Positions 1 through 9,336 are shown, counted from the first letter of the stretch. The stretch is DNA of 64,000 nt from Streptomyces sp. SN-593 (GCF_016756395.1 NZ_AP018365.1:6452001-6516000); one strand, 5' to 3'. Numbers and translations: made by a program. Notes: generated by a model from the letters alone, not told the origin.

Positions 1-810
1 CTCCTCGCGCCCGCCGTGGACGCCGCGCGGCGGCTCCTCGCGGCACCCGTGCCGTCGGCTCCGCTTCAGGAGTCGCTCAGGGAGGCCGCGGTTGCCGCCT
101 ACACCGTCGCAGCTCGGCTTGCCTTCGAGACTCGTGACGACGAGGCGTCTCGGGCCGCCTACACGGCGGCCACCCGGGAAGCTGCGCAGCTAGGCAGGCC
201 GTGGCGGCAGGCCGGCGTCCACATGAGCCACGCCCTCACCACCATGTACGCCACCCACGATCTTGCCGCCGCGCGGGTGCTTGCCGACCGCGCGGTGCGG
301 GCGGCCCAACGCGGGGAGAGCATCCTCGTTCGGGCCCGTGCGCACGCCCTCCAGGCGGAGATGCTGGCGCGGGCCGGGCAGGCACGGCAGGTGGATACAG
401 CGCTCCGGCTGGCCTGGTACGACATGGAGGCGAACCACGCCGGTGACCCTGCCGTCACCAGCTTCTCAGCGGGCCATCTGCGCGGCTTCGAGGGCGTGTG
501 CGAACTGCATGTCGGCGATCCAGCGACGGCACACGATCGGTTCGCCCACTCGGCCGCCGCGCTCGCCGCCCCGCGCGAGCTAGTACAGCGGGCCATCGTC
601 ACAGTTGACCAGGCGCTCGCCCGCATCCGTATGGGCGCGCCGCAGGACGCCGTCGAACTGCTGCACCAGTCCGTCGATGCCGCGGCCGCGACCGGTGGTC
701 GCGTGCCAGCGCTCCGGCTCCGAGACGCACGTCAGGCGCTGCGACCGTGGCGGCAAGAGACCTGGGTGATGGACCTTGATGACCACCTGCTCGACGGGCT
801 CGGAGCCTGA
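1..810 (+). CDS. TPR-type transcriptional regulator, C-terminal part (truncated by window edge)
   Basis: The reading frame is open from base 1, so this is the 3' end of a longer gene. The visible 269 residues are Ala/Arg/Leu-rich helical repeats with the look of the TPR half of Streptomyces XRE-family regulators. These usually have an N-terminal helix-turn-helix, here outside the window, and often end in a W-x-x-D-L-D-type tail, as seen here. It converges on the late prophage operon, with about 60 bp between its stop and the phage terminator. It may be the left host neighbour or accessory cargo of the element. No DNA-binding domain is visible, so the function is inferred from resemblance only. 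Confidence 0.5.
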   Translation, partial: LLAPAVDAARRLLAAPVPSAPLQESLREAAVAAYTVAARLAFETRDDEASRAAYTAATREAAQLGRPWRQAGVHMSHALTTMYATHDLAAARVLADRAVRAAQRGESILVRARAHALQAEMLARAGQARQVDTALRLAWYDMEANHAGDPAVTSFSAGHLRGFEGVCELHVGDPATAHDRFAHSAAALAAPRELVQRAIVTVDQALARIRMGAPQDAVELLHQSVDAAAATGGRVPALRLRDARQALRPWRQETWVMDLDDHLLDGLGA

Positions 811-872
811 TCCCGAGCTGACTCCAATTCGTGTCGATCTGACGACAACGCTCGAGTTCTGGACGCACGAAT

Positions 873-907
873 GCCCCCGCCGCGGCCACAGGGGGCCGGG
901 CGGGGGC
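873..907 (-). terminator. Late-operon terminator
   Basis: A 9-bp perfect GC stem (873-881 with 899-907) lies 12 bp beyond the last leftward phage gene. It is placed to end late transcription before the convergent gene at 1-810. There is no long U tract, which is common in high-GC actinobacteria. Confidence 0.55.
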
Positions 908-919
908 TTGGTGGTTCTG

Positions 920-1228
920 TCAGCCGGTGATGAGCTGTGCGTCGGCCGCGGCCGGGTCGGGTACCGGCAGGCCGGCGCCGCGGAGGGCGTCTTGCAGGAC
1001 GGTGATGTAGCGGCCGTGCGCGGCCAGCCGGTTGCCGGCGTGCTGCTGGGCGGCCTCGATGTCGGCCAGGCGCTGGCGGACCCGGACCAGCTCGCGCGCG
1101 AGTCCTTCCACGGTGGACAGGTCCGGCTCGTCGTCGCGGGTGCGGCTGATCCTCGCGACCACGACCGCGACGACCGCGCCCAGGAGGAGGCTCACGTAGC
1201 CGTAGAGGCCGCCGTCCGTATCAGCCAT
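920..1228 (-). CDS. Lysis-cassette membrane protein with coiled coil
   Basis: This 102-residue protein has one N-terminal transmembrane segment (about residues 9-27), then a charged helical stretch (about 40-75) likely to form a coiled coil. It is the last gene of the late operon and its start overlaps the preceding gene by 8 bp. Small one-span proteins with coiled coils beside muramidase and holin genes are common in actinophages and may assist or regulate holin action. The family is not recognised, so the lysis role is inferred from position. Confidence 0.6.
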   Translation of the reverse strand: MADTDGGLYGYVSLLLGAVVAVVVARISRTRDDEPDLSTVEGLARELVRVRQRLADIEAAQQHAGNRLAAHGRYITVLQDALRGAGLPVPDPAAADAQLITG

Positions 1229-1691
1229 GCGCTCCCTCCTGCCGTTGGGCTGCGGCGAGCCGTAGCCGGGCGACCTCCCGCGACAGATACACCACCCGTC
1301 GTGTCGCTACCGCGAGGATCGCCAGCAGGCCGGGGAAGACCGCCCAGGTCACGCCGCTGTACCAGCCCTGGGCGAGCGTGCCGAGGGCGCGGGCGGTGGT
1401 GTAGGCGACCGCCCAGACCGCGGGCATCGCGCTGGCCATGGCCCACCCCCACCAGTCCCGGCGGGACGGCAGCGGCGCCGCGGCCGCGCACAGGACCCCC
1501 GAGGCGACCCAGACCCAGCCCCACACGCACATCGGCGCGATGTGCGTCAGGGCGGTCACCCCGCGGGTGATCCCGAAGCGGGGGTCCGCGAGCAGGCCGG
1601 CGCCGTAGGTGGTCCAGCCGGCCCCGCAGATCAGCAGGGCGGCGCCGCGGTACCCCAGCCGCCGGCCTGTCCGGGACACCGCGGCCCGCAT
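1221..1691 (-). CDS. Four-span membrane protein of lysis cassette
   Basis: This 156-residue protein has four hydrophobic segments (about 17-36, 46-69, 81-104 and 111-130) and a basic C-terminal tail. Its ATG shares a base with the upstream TGA (TGATG), so it is probably translationally coupled to the holin gene. Position and topology suggest an accessory lysis or membrane-disrupting protein. No diagnostic motif is recognised. Confidence 0.6.
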   Translation of the reverse strand: MRAAVSRTGRRLGYRGAALLICGAGWTTYGAGLLADPRFGITRGVTALTHIAPMCVWGWVWVASGVLCAAAAPLPSRRDWWGWAMASAMPAVWAVAYTTARALGTLAQGWYSGVTWAVFPGLLAILAVATRRVVYLSREVARLRLAAAQRQEGAHG

Positions 1692-1978
1692 CAGGCTGCT
1701 GCCGTCGGCGGGTCGGCCGGGGCGGCCGGGGCGGCCTCGGCGGCGGTGGCCGGCTCGGCGGGCGCGGGCAGCAGGGCGCCGGTGCCGGTGGTGCCCACGC
1801 TGCCGGCGAGCGCTGCCTTGAGGACGGCGAACGCAGCCGGCAACCCCGCGGCGGCCGCGGCCTTCACCGCGCCGAGGTCGATCAGGCCGGTGGAGTTGGC
1901 CAGGAGCAGGCCGGCGACGGCCTCGACGTAGGTCGCGGCGGTGCGCTCGGCCAAGTCCAGGATGAAGCGCTTGTTCAT
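1691..1978 (-). CDS. Putative holin
   Basis: This 95-residue protein starts at the ATG at 1978, just after the muramidase gene. It has two moderately hydrophobic helices (about 17-33 and 37-62) and a Pro/Ala/Glu-rich tail. The opening resembles small holins found beside endolysins in Streptomyces phages. It would permeabilise the membrane so that the GH25 muramidase reaches the wall. The call rests on size, hydrophobicity and position. The ribosome binding site is weak, with a GGA about 9 bp upstream. Confidence 0.6.
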   Translation of the reverse strand: MNKRFILDLAERTAATYVEAVAGLLLANSTGLIDLGAVKAAAAAGLPAAFAVLKAALAGSVGTTGTGALLPAPAEPATAAEAAPAAPADPPTAAA

Positions 1979-2007
1979 GACGATGGTCCGTTCTGCTGGG
2001 GTGGAGT

Positions 2008-2829
2008 TCAGGAGGTGGGGACGTGGAGCTTGTCCCAGGTGGTCTTGCCGGGCGGCCAGGTCGCGGCCGCGCCGCTGTACCCGCACTTGCGCTGCCACGC
2101 CTGGTAGGAGGCGATGTCGCCGGAGCCGATCACGTCCTTGTTGCTGCTGGTCTGGTAGTGGTTGCAGCTGACCGCGACCAGGCGGGCGTGCATCGCGGCG
2201 ACGACAGGGGACTTGCGGCCGACGGTGAACCAGGAGGCGCCGGGGAACGGCTCGTACTTCGGCACGGCGCCGGAACTCCCCTTCGCCGCCCATGCGGTGA
2301 GCGCGTCGCTGCTGGCGAAGTTGGCGACGTTGCGGTCCACGCCGCCGGAGACGCTGTACTGGTGGAGCGTCCAGGCGTGCTCCACCCGCGGGTGGCCGGC
2401 GTCCGACTCGGGGTCGGCGATCCACAGCCCGTCCCCGCAGAAGGAGGTGGTGTCGCGGTGCAGCCAGAAGTCGACGTTGCAGTAGAGCAGCACCCGGTGG
2501 GCGGGTGACTCCTTCTGGAGCGCCTTGATGAAGGCGTCCTTGTCCGCCCCCGACACCCCGGTGTCCTCCCAGTCCAGGGCGAGGACGTCGCCGGGCGCGG
2601 CCGCGGCGTGCTGGAGGAAGTACGCGACCTGGGCGGACATGCTGCCGGGCCGGGCGAAGTGGTAGTGGCCGACGGTGACGCCCGCGGCCCGGGCGTGCGC
2701 GACCTGCGCGGTGTGCTTGGGGTTGATGTAGCTGGTGCCTTCGGTGGCCTTGACCATCACGAATCCGAGGCCGGAGGTGGAGAAGGTGCTCGTCTGGTAG
2801 GACGCGACGTCAATTCCGTTGACGGTCAT
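2008..2829 (-). CDS. GH25 muramidase endolysin
   Basis: This 273-residue cytoplasmic endolysin cleaves the glycan backbone of peptidoglycan (beta-1,4 MurNAc-GlcNAc). The N-terminal GH25 barrel (about 1-190) shows the family start G-I-D-V-A-S-Y-Q with Asp7 and the catalytic strand A-L-D-W-E-D with Asp86 and Glu88. Residues 195-273 resemble a peptidoglycan-binding module (W-F-T-V-G-R-K-S-P-V-V, then a C-G-Y repeat region). It has no signal peptide, which fits holin-dependent release. A good AAGGAA ribosome site precedes the ATG at 2829. It lies between the tail-tip gene and the holin gene. Confidence 0.9.
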   Translation of the reverse strand: MTVNGIDVASYQTSTFSTSGLGFVMVKATEGTSYINPKHTAQVAHARAAGVTVGHYHFARPGSMSAQVAYFLQHAAAAPGDVLALDWEDTGVSGADKDAFIKALQKESPAHRVLLYCNVDFWLHRDTTSFCGDGLWIADPESDAGHPRVEHAWTLHQYSVSGGVDRNVANFASSDALTAWAAKGSSGAVPKYEPFPGASWFTVGRKSPVVAAMHARLVAVSCNHYQTSSNKDVIGSGDIASYQAWQRKCGYSGAAATWPPGKTTWDKLHVPTS

Positions 2830-2838
2830 GTGAATTCC

Positions 2839-3393
2839 TTACGGTGATACCCAGAGGGCGAAAAGCGATGGGCCGCCGGTTGCGCCGGTGGAAAGGGCGA
2901 GGGCTGTTCCGGAGTTCTGCCACATCTGTACGGACAGGTAGTCGCCGGCGTTGAGCGCGACGAGCGCGGAGACGTTGCCGTACCAGGTGTTGCCGGACAT
3001 GCCTGCGGTGGCGATCTGGCCGGAGGGGATCGCCGCGCCGCCGTTCACGCCGATGCGCACGGAGCGGTTTCCGGTGGCGTTGGCGGAGAAGCCTCCGGAG
3101 GCGGTGACGTGGTAGGTGCCGGGCACCATGACCACGTACCGGTCGGGGTTGGTGGTGTTGTTGTGGCCGCCGGCCGAGTCGAACAGTTCGCTATCCAGGG
3201 GGATCGAGGTGTAGCTCGTGGACGAGGCCAGGGTGCCGGCGGGGCTGCCGCCGGTGTAGGCGTTGCAGTAGCCGGAGAATCGAGGGGGCCCGGTGGTGAA
3301 TGCCCACTCCATGGCCGCTGTGACGGTGGAATTCCACAGTGCCGCCGTCAGAAAATCTCCAGGCTCCGCGATTACTGGAGTTGGGGTTGTCAT
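2839..3393 (-). CDS. C1q-like tail-tip or fibre protein
   Basis: This 184-residue protein begins with a short T/P segment and a helix resembling trimerisation leaders (L-T-A-A-L-W-N-S-T-V). A beta-rich domain follows whose pattern (G-T-Y-H-V-T-A-S-G-G-F, then R-I-G-V-N-G, then L-N-A-G-D-Y-L-S-V) resembles the C1q/TNF jelly-roll fold. Such domains trimerise at the tips of phage fibres and bind receptors. It sits between the long tail protein and the endolysin gene, the usual place for host-recognition genes. The role is inferred. Confidence 0.65.
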   Translation of the reverse strand: MTTPTPVIAEPGDFLTAALWNSTVTAAMEWAFTTGPPRFSGYCNAYTGGSPAGTLASSTSYTSIPLDSELFDSAGGHNNTTNPDRYVVMVPGTYHVTASGGFSANATGNRSVRIGVNGGAAIPSGQIATAGMSGNTWYGNVSALVALNAGDYLSVQMWQNSGTALALSTGATGGPSLFALWVSP

Positions 3394-3402
3394 GCGTCCT
3401 CT

Positions 3403-6225
3403 TCAGTACGTGAATGCGGTGGAATCGAATGTGCTGGAGCCGTCCCATTGCTCCGGGGTGGCGGTGTCGTCCGGGAGGGCTTCGGTGACGGATTCCCCGG
3501 CTGCGTAGCTGTGCTGGAGCGGGGAGTTCAGGGTGATGACGTCGCCGACCTGGTGGAGCACGCTGACGGCCTCGCGCCCCGGGGTGCCCAGGCCCAGTTC
3601 GGGCGCGAGCCACAGCGTGTAGTGCGGGGGCAGCAGGGACGCGCAGGTCTGGCCGGGCGTGATGGTGAGGGACGTCGCGCCGGCGGCGGCCGGGAGCGCC
3701 AGGGTGGTGTGCCAGGCCGAGATGACGCCGTAGGGCGTGGTGTCGGCGGGGCTGGTCTGCAGGACGAGGACGGCCTCGCCGCGGTCGTCCATGGTCCAGT
3801 TCAGGTTCTCGACGAACTGCTCCAGGGTGATGGCCGGGGCGCCGAGCGGGCGGCGCATGACGCGGACCCGGGTGCCCTGTTCCAGGGTCAGGCAGACCGG
3901 CCACAGAGCGGGGTGGGCGGAGGGGTGGAGCCTGAGGGTGCCGATCCGCATGGCGGGGTCCTTGTAGCGGGACCGGATGTAGCTGGCGGCGTCCTGGCAC
4001 TCGTTCGGGTCGGCGGCGTTGACGTCGCGGGTGATGGTGCGGGGGAAGTAGGCGGCGATCGAGGCCGGGTCGGTGGCGGTGAAGACCTGGCCGGTGCCGG
4101 TCTGGGTGACCTGCACGACGTTCCCGAGGTGGGTGGAGTCGTAGTCGGGCTGGCAGTCCTCGTAGGGGTACTCGTCGGCCTCCAGGCGCTCGCCGAACAC
4201 GAACGCCGGCGTGGTGGCGTTGTATCGGGCGGAGCGGGCCCGGAAGGCGACGGTTCCGGCGCCGTCGACGTAGTGCGCGCCGCCCTCGGTGTCGACGACG
4301 CCCTGCGCGGCGGTGACGGCGTCCTGGCCGCCGAAGTCGGCCGGGCCCATCGCGGTGGTCTGGCCGGTCTGCAGGTCGCTGGGGCCGGTGTAGCCGGCGT
4401 AGCGCAGGATGCGCGCGTACCGCTCATCGGTGGACTCGCCGGTGAGGGAGTTCTTCCAGGACCGGTAGAGGTCTTCCTGCGCGGTGACGGACAGGGAGAC
4501 GGGGAACTCGCACGCGAACGCGAGGTCGCCGGCGAAGTGGGCGTAGGTGTACCGGGCCTTCTCGTCGACGAACGCCCCGATGGAGTCCATGGTGAGCGAC
4601 CCCGGGGTGGGAACCTGATCTGCGGTGACGTTCCACTCCCAGCTGGCGGAGTCGACGCCGACCCACATCGTGGCGGTGTCCGGGTCGTGCCCGACGAACC
4701 CCAGGTGCCAGTTGCCGTCGGCGACGTTGCCCAGCGGGGGGAACATCTGCAGGTTCTGGCCGCCGGTGCCGCCGGTGGCCGCGCCGAACTCGCCGCTGTC
4801 GTTGATGGCGAGGATGAGCAGGGCGCCGGCGAGGATGTTGTTGGCGCGGCGGTTGTCGGCCGCCATCCAGATCTCGGCGGCGCCGGCGGGCGTGCCGTAG
4901 GGGTACCGGAAGGCGACCATGCGGGTCCACGCGGCGGTGGGGTCGGCTGGTCCGGTGATGCCGGCCTGGGTGAGGGACAGGTAGGTGCAGGCGCTCCCGA
5001 AGATGGACTGGCCGGGGTTGGGGTTGGTGAAGGTGGCCACGGGGCCCGGCGCGCCGGTGAAGATGCCGTTCACGGTGTCGGCGGCGGTGATCTCGGTGCC
5101 GAACGTGATCGGGGACGGGCCGTACTTGCTGTTGGCGACGGGCACAGGCTGGCAGTTCCCGGCGGAATCGGCGACCGCGGCGGAGCCGGAGGGGTCGTCG
5201 AGCTTGTACACGAACCGCGGGGCGTGGGACTTGATCTCGGCGCTGAGCGGGTCGTCGAGGGTGACCTGCGAGAGCAGCGCCAGGGCGTCCACGCCGGTCG
5301 GGGTGACCGTGCCGTAGGTGCCGCCGTTGGTCCACTGCGCGGGCCAGTCCTCGGTGAACTGGGCCATGATCGGGTACCAGACGCCCGGCTGCACCCAGTC
5401 GGTGGCGGCGCCGGCCTCCAGTTGCCAGCCGTCGACCTGCACGGTGCACGCCGCGGCGGCGGCCGCGGCCAGCTGCACGCCGACCTGCAGGCCGGAGCTG
5501 GCCGGGTCCGCGGTCGCGGTCACCTCGATGTACGTCCAGGCCGCGGTCGCCGATCCGGTGAGCGTCGCGGTGGTGCCGGCGGCGGTGGTCGCCGCGGCGT
5601 CCTCGACGGTCAGGGTCCGGAAGCCGGCCGCGACCTGCACGGAGGTGCCCGGGCTGACGTTGCGGACGCGCAGCTGCACCGTGTACGTCTGGCCCGGGCG
5701 GACGGCGGGCTGGGCGGTGTAGCAGACCCACGCGCCGGCCGCGGCCCCGGCGGGCACGGCCATGGCGATGACGGTGCCGCCCTGCCAGGCCGTGCCGGAT
5801 GCGACGAGCTGCCCGCCGACCGGGTCGGTGCCGGTGAGGATGCGCGGCCCGTCGTCGGCGGTACTGAGCGCGCCGAGCGGCTGCCCGCCGACGTCGCCGC
5901 CGGTGGCCTGCGCCTGGTTGAGGAGGTTGGGCGTGGGCGGCCACTGGGCGCGGCGCCGGACCGGCTGGAACGGCAGCACGTGGCCGGCGTAGGGCCCGGC
6001 GGCGTTGGTGGGGTCCAGGGCGCCGTCGGTGTTGGACAGGGGCAGGGTGGAGGTGCCGGCCTGGACCTGGTCCAGCTCGTACTGCCGGCCGCGCTGGGCG
6101 GTGAACTGCCCCAGGGTGCGGCCGCCGACGTCGACGTACCGGTCTGGGGGGATCTCACCGCCGGAGCACGTCCAGTACGGGCCCCAGGCGGTCTCCACCA
6201 CGGGGTAGGCGGGGTTCAGGGCCAC
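3403..6225 (-). CDS. Large minor tail protein with lectin-like insert
   Basis: This 940-residue protein follows the tape measure. The first ~110 residues (W-G-P-Y-W-T-C-S-G, then D-V-G-G-R-T-L-G-Q) resemble actinophage baseplate minor tail proteins. Residues ~180-270 look like a carbohydrate-binding beta-sandwich, and ~330-590 resemble a LamG/concanavalin-type domain. The C-terminal third resembles the tail-associated part of minor tail proteins. It may combine distal-tail and receptor-contact functions, since no separate distal tail gene is present. The GTG at 6225 has an AGGAGG site. It is probably joined functionally to the C1q-like protein downstream. Confidence 0.75.
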   Translation of the reverse strand: MALNPAYPVVETAWGPYWTCSGGEIPPDRYVDVGGRTLGQFTAQRGRQYELDQVQAGTSTLPLSNTDGALDPTNAAGPYAGHVLPFQPVRRRAQWPPTPNLLNQAQATGGDVGGQPLGALSTADDGPRILTGTDPVGGQLVASGTAWQGGTVIAMAVPAGAAAGAWVCYTAQPAVRPGQTYTVQLRVRNVSPGTSVQVAAGFRTLTVEDAAATTAAGTTATLTGSATAAWTYIEVTATADPASSGLQVGVQLAAAAAAACTVQVDGWQLEAGAATDWVQPGVWYPIMAQFTEDWPAQWTNGGTYGTVTPTGVDALALLSQVTLDDPLSAEIKSHAPRFVYKLDDPSGSAAVADSAGNCQPVPVANSKYGPSPITFGTEITAADTVNGIFTGAPGPVATFTNPNPGQSIFGSACTYLSLTQAGITGPADPTAAWTRMVAFRYPYGTPAGAAEIWMAADNRRANNILAGALLILAINDSGEFGAATGGTGGQNLQMFPPLGNVADGNWHLGFVGHDPDTATMWVGVDSASWEWNVTADQVPTPGSLTMDSIGAFVDEKARYTYAHFAGDLAFACEFPVSLSVTAQEDLYRSWKNSLTGESTDERYARILRYAGYTGPSDLQTGQTTAMGPADFGGQDAVTAAQGVVDTEGGAHYVDGAGTVAFRARSARYNATTPAFVFGERLEADEYPYEDCQPDYDSTHLGNVVQVTQTGTGQVFTATDPASIAAYFPRTITRDVNAADPNECQDAASYIRSRYKDPAMRIGTLRLHPSAHPALWPVCLTLEQGTRVRVMRRPLGAPAITLEQFVENLNWTMDDRGEAVLVLQTSPADTTPYGVISAWHTTLALPAAAGATSLTITPGQTCASLLPPHYTLWLAPELGLGTPGREAVSVLHQVGDVITLNSPLQHSYAAGESVTEALPDDTATPEQWDGSSTFDSTAFTY

Positions 6226-6237
6226 GCGGGGTGCCTC

Positions 6238-8829
6238 CTATCGGGCGAACGCGGGGTAGGTCTGCGGGTTGCGCGCGCCCATCTGCAGGAACCCGGCCTG
6301 GACGACGTCGACGAGCTGCTGCCCGGAGGTCAGCACGGAGCCCTGCACGGTGACGTGCACGGTCTGGGAGATGATCCGGGCCCCGCCGTAGGCGGCCGTG
6401 CCGAGCGACAGCGCGCTCACCCCGACGCCGGCGGCGCCGGCCGCGCCGGGCAGGGCCGCGGCGAGGCTGCCGACCGCGCGGTGGGCGACGGCCGCGTTGT
6501 CGGTGACGCCCTGGGCGATGCCCGCGGGAATCCACCGGCCGACCTGGTCGGCGAACTCCCTCGACGGCGAGCCGATGCCGAGGAAGCCCTTGGCGCTGGA
6601 CAGCGCGCTGTTGGCGAGGTGTCCGAGCTCGCTCTTGAGGGCGCCGCCGCTGTTGACGACGCCCTTGACGATCCCGTCGACGATCGCCTTGCCGATCTGC
6701 AGGAACTTGGTCCCGATGCCGCTGACGGCGTTGTACGCGCTGGTCAGACCGCTACTGATCGCGCTCTTGATCCGGGCGACGGTGGTGGTGATGGTGTGCC
6801 AGGCGGACGTGAGCGGCCCGGTCATGCGGTCCCGGATACTCGCCCAGATGGACGACGCGGTGCCGGCGATGGCGTGCCAGGCGGCCGCCAGCCACGCCGA
6901 GACGGTGTGCCACAGCGACTGCAGGCCCTTCCAGACCGCGGTCATCGGCGCGATGATCACCGCTCGGATCACGGACCAGACCGCTCGGGCACTGGCCACG
7001 ATGCCGTTCCAGACCGCGGCGAAGAACCCCGTGATGCCGTTCCACACGGTGTGCACGGTGCCGAGGATCTGGGCGTGCCAGCGGTTCCAGATCGCCAGCA
7101 GCGCGGCGACCGGAGGCAGGAAGATCACCAGCAGCAGCGGCCACCAGCGGCGGAAGAACGCCGTGATGCCGTTCCACACGGTCGAGGTGGCCGAGGACAC
7201 CCACCGCCAGCCGGCCACGATCGGATCGGCGACCGCGTGCCAGGCCGAGGCGAAGAACGCGGCGATGGCGTGCCAGGCGGACATGACCGCGCCGGAGATG
7301 GCCGACCAGACCGCGACGGTGGCGCCGGCGACGGCATCCCAGGCGAGCAGGATCATCCCGACGGCAGCAGCGGTGATGATCCTGATGCCGTCCCAGACCT
7401 GCCGCCAGTGCATCGCCAGCAGCACCACCGCGGCGACCAGCGCCATCACGCCGAGCACGATCCACGTGACGGGGTTGACGGCGGCCGCGGCCGCCATCGA
7501 GTACAGCGCGGCGGTGGCCGCGGCCAGGGCGAAGACGAGGACGCCACCGATGACGACGGCAGCGGCGACCGCGGCGGAGTGGTGGCGGGTCAGCCACGCG
7601 GTGGCGGTGGCCAGGACCCCGATGATGCCCTGCACGTAGGGCATGAGGACTTGGCCGATCTGGATGCCGAGGGCTTCCAGGGACGCCTTGGCCTGGGCGA
7701 CCTTCTGGTTGAAGTTCTTCTGGACGTCGGCCCAGCCCTCGATCTCCTTGCCGCCGGCCTTGACGTGCTCGGCGATGCCCGCGGTGTTCTTCTGGAAGTC
7801 GGCCATGTGCGGGCCGGTCAGCTGCAGCGCGCCCATCATCGACTTGGTGCCGCCGACCATCGTGGCCAGCGCGCCGATGTACGTCTGCTGGCTGGCGGGC
7901 AGGTCGGCCAGCACCTTCTGGAAGGCGGTCGCGCTGCCGGCGGCGCCCTGCAGCTTCTGGATGACGACGGTGCCGGCCGGGCCCATGTGCGACTGGATGG
8001 CGTCGGTCAGGGTCGTCAGGGTCGCCGCAAGGCCCTTGGTGCCGAGTTCCTGGCCGACCTGGACCGCGTTCAGGCCGAGGTTCTTCATCTCGTCCGCGGC
8101 TTTCGCGGACGGGTTGGACAGCATCCCGATGGTCTGCCGAAGGTAGGTCGCGGCCACCCGGGCCGGGGTGCCCTGGGCGGTCATGGTGGCCATCGCGCCC
8201 AACACCTCGTTGAGGCCGACCTTGGCGGCCGCCGAGGTCGGCAGGATGCTCGCCATGGACCCGGCGAGGTCTTCCAGGTTGGTCTTGCCCTCGGCCTCGG
8301 TGCCGATCAGGGCGTTCATGACCTGCGTGGCCGACCCGGCGCCGGTCTTGTAGGCGTTCATCGCCGTGGTCACGGCGTCGGTGGTGGTCTGCAGGTCGGC
8401 GTTGCCGACCTTCGCGCCCTCCGCCGCGACCCGCAGCACGTTCAGCGCGTCCGTGCCGTGGTAGGACGCGGACTCGATCGTGTACAGGCCCTGGGTCAGT
8501 TCGGCGGTGCCCTGGCCGACCTGGCCGGCCATCGCCAGCACGCCGTTGCTGACGGTCTTCATGTTGGCGGCGGCCTCGCCCGCGCCGGTCCGCACGCGGG
8601 TCATCTGCTGCTGGAAGTCGCCCGCCATCTCGACGGTCTTCTTCGCGGTCTCCGCCGCGGCGACGCCTAGGCCGAGGATTGCGGCCTTGCCGAGCATCCC
8701 GGTCTTGGCGAAGGCGCCGGCGCCCTGGGCGTCGACGGTCGCGAGCTCGGTCTCGACGCCGGCGATTGCGGTCTTGACGCCGGTGGTCTTGCCCAGGAAC
8801 TCGATGAAGACGGGGGGCAGGGCACCCAC
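6238..8829 (-). CDS. Tail tape measure protein
   Basis: This is the second-largest phage gene, about 863 residues, placed between the tail chaperones and the minor tail protein. Residues ~60-330 match the TP901-type tape measure core (T-P-A-R-V-A-A-T-Y-L-R-Q-T-I-G and N-P-S-A-K-A-A-D-E-M). The middle has several hydrophobic spans (about 395-480 and 570-590) and repeated W-x-x-I units about 20-30 residues apart, typical of tape measures. By the usual 0.15 nm per residue the tail would be roughly 130 nm. The GTG at 8829 is preferred over that at 8838 because the AGGGGG site is then about 8 bp upstream. Confidence 0.9.
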   Translation of the reverse strand: MGALPPVFIEFLGKTTGVKTAIAGVETELATVDAQGAGAFAKTGMLGKAAILGLGVAAAETAKKTVEMAGDFQQQMTRVRTGAGEAAANMKTVSNGVLAMAGQVGQGTAELTQGLYTIESASYHGTDALNVLRVAAEGAKVGNADLQTTTDAVTTAMNAYKTGAGSATQVMNALIGTEAEGKTNLEDLAGSMASILPTSAAAKVGLNEVLGAMATMTAQGTPARVAATYLRQTIGMLSNPSAKAADEMKNLGLNAVQVGQELGTKGLAATLTTLTDAIQSHMGPAGTVVIQKLQGAAGSATAFQKVLADLPASQQTYIGALATMVGGTKSMMGALQLTGPHMADFQKNTAGIAEHVKAGGKEIEGWADVQKNFNQKVAQAKASLEALGIQIGQVLMPYVQGIIGVLATATAWLTRHHSAAVAAAVVIGGVLVFALAAATAALYSMAAAAAVNPVTWIVLGVMALVAAVVLLAMHWRQVWDGIRIITAAAVGMILLAWDAVAGATVAVWSAISGAVMSAWHAIAAFFASAWHAVADPIVAGWRWVSSATSTVWNGITAFFRRWWPLLLVIFLPPVAALLAIWNRWHAQILGTVHTVWNGITGFFAAVWNGIVASARAVWSVIRAVIIAPMTAVWKGLQSLWHTVSAWLAAAWHAIAGTASSIWASIRDRMTGPLTSAWHTITTTVARIKSAISSGLTSAYNAVSGIGTKFLQIGKAIVDGIVKGVVNSGGALKSELGHLANSALSSAKGFLGIGSPSREFADQVGRWIPAGIAQGVTDNAAVAHRAVGSLAAALPGAAGAAGVGVSALSLGTAAYGGARIISQTVHVTVQGSVLTSGQQLVDVVQAGFLQMGARNPQTYPAFAR

Positions 8830-8862
8830 GACGGCCACCCCCTGTCTGTGCTGGTCAGGTGG

Positions 8863-9336
8863 TCATCTGGTGGCCTTCGCCCAGGCCGTGTTCCATACGG
8901 CGGCCATCTTCGGTTCGGCCTTGCGCAGCCCCGGCTTGAAGTACGGGTACTGGCCCTCCAGGCGCTTCTTGTAGAGGTTGCGCACCCCCGCGCCGACGCC
9001 GACACCGCCCTGGAAGCCGCCGCCGGGGAGCGGTTTGGGGCGCCGCACCCCGCCGACCCCGCGCGACAGGGTGCCGGTCAGCCGGCCCGGGCCGCCGGAC
9101 TTGCTCACGTGGTGCGGCGACAGGTTCAGCGACACCGTGTCGCCGGTGCGGCCGGACGCGCCGCGGTGGTCCCACCGCGGCCGGCCCCGCAGCCCCGCCT
9201 TGATGCTCGACTTCGCCAGGGCCTGGGTGGCCTTCAACGCCTTGAGGGTGGCGAGGTCGATCTCCTTGGTTATCGCCGCGAGGCTGCCGCGGACTTCCTT
9301 CACGCCGGTGACGCGCACTCCGATCGACTCAGCCAC
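8863..9336 (-). CDS. HK97 gp10-like tail/head-tail component
   Basis: This 157-residue basic protein starts like the HK97 gp10 family (G-V-R-V-T-G-V-K-E-V, then L-K-A-L-K-A-T-Q-A-L-A) and ends with an aromatic segment. In many phages this gene precedes the tail terminator. Here it sits between the tail chaperones and the tape measure, and its GTG overlaps the end of the frameshifted chaperone by 8 bp. It is probably a minor tail component, but the exact role is not shown by the sequence. Confidence 0.55.
   Translation of the reverse strand: MAESIGVRVTGVKEVRGSLAAITKEIDLATLKALKATQALAKSSIKAGLRGRPRWDHRGASGRTGDTVSLNLSPHHVSKSGGPGRLTGTLSRGVGGVRRPKPLPGGGFQGGVGVGAGVRNLYKKRLEGQYPYFKPGLRKAEPKMAAVWNTAWAKATR

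Noticed and set aside
3109..8670. 1853-codon open frame on the plus strand
   Set aside because: It is opposite the tape measure and minor tail genes, has no domain, is a low-complexity Gly/Val/Arg-rich string, and arises from high-GC third-position bias.
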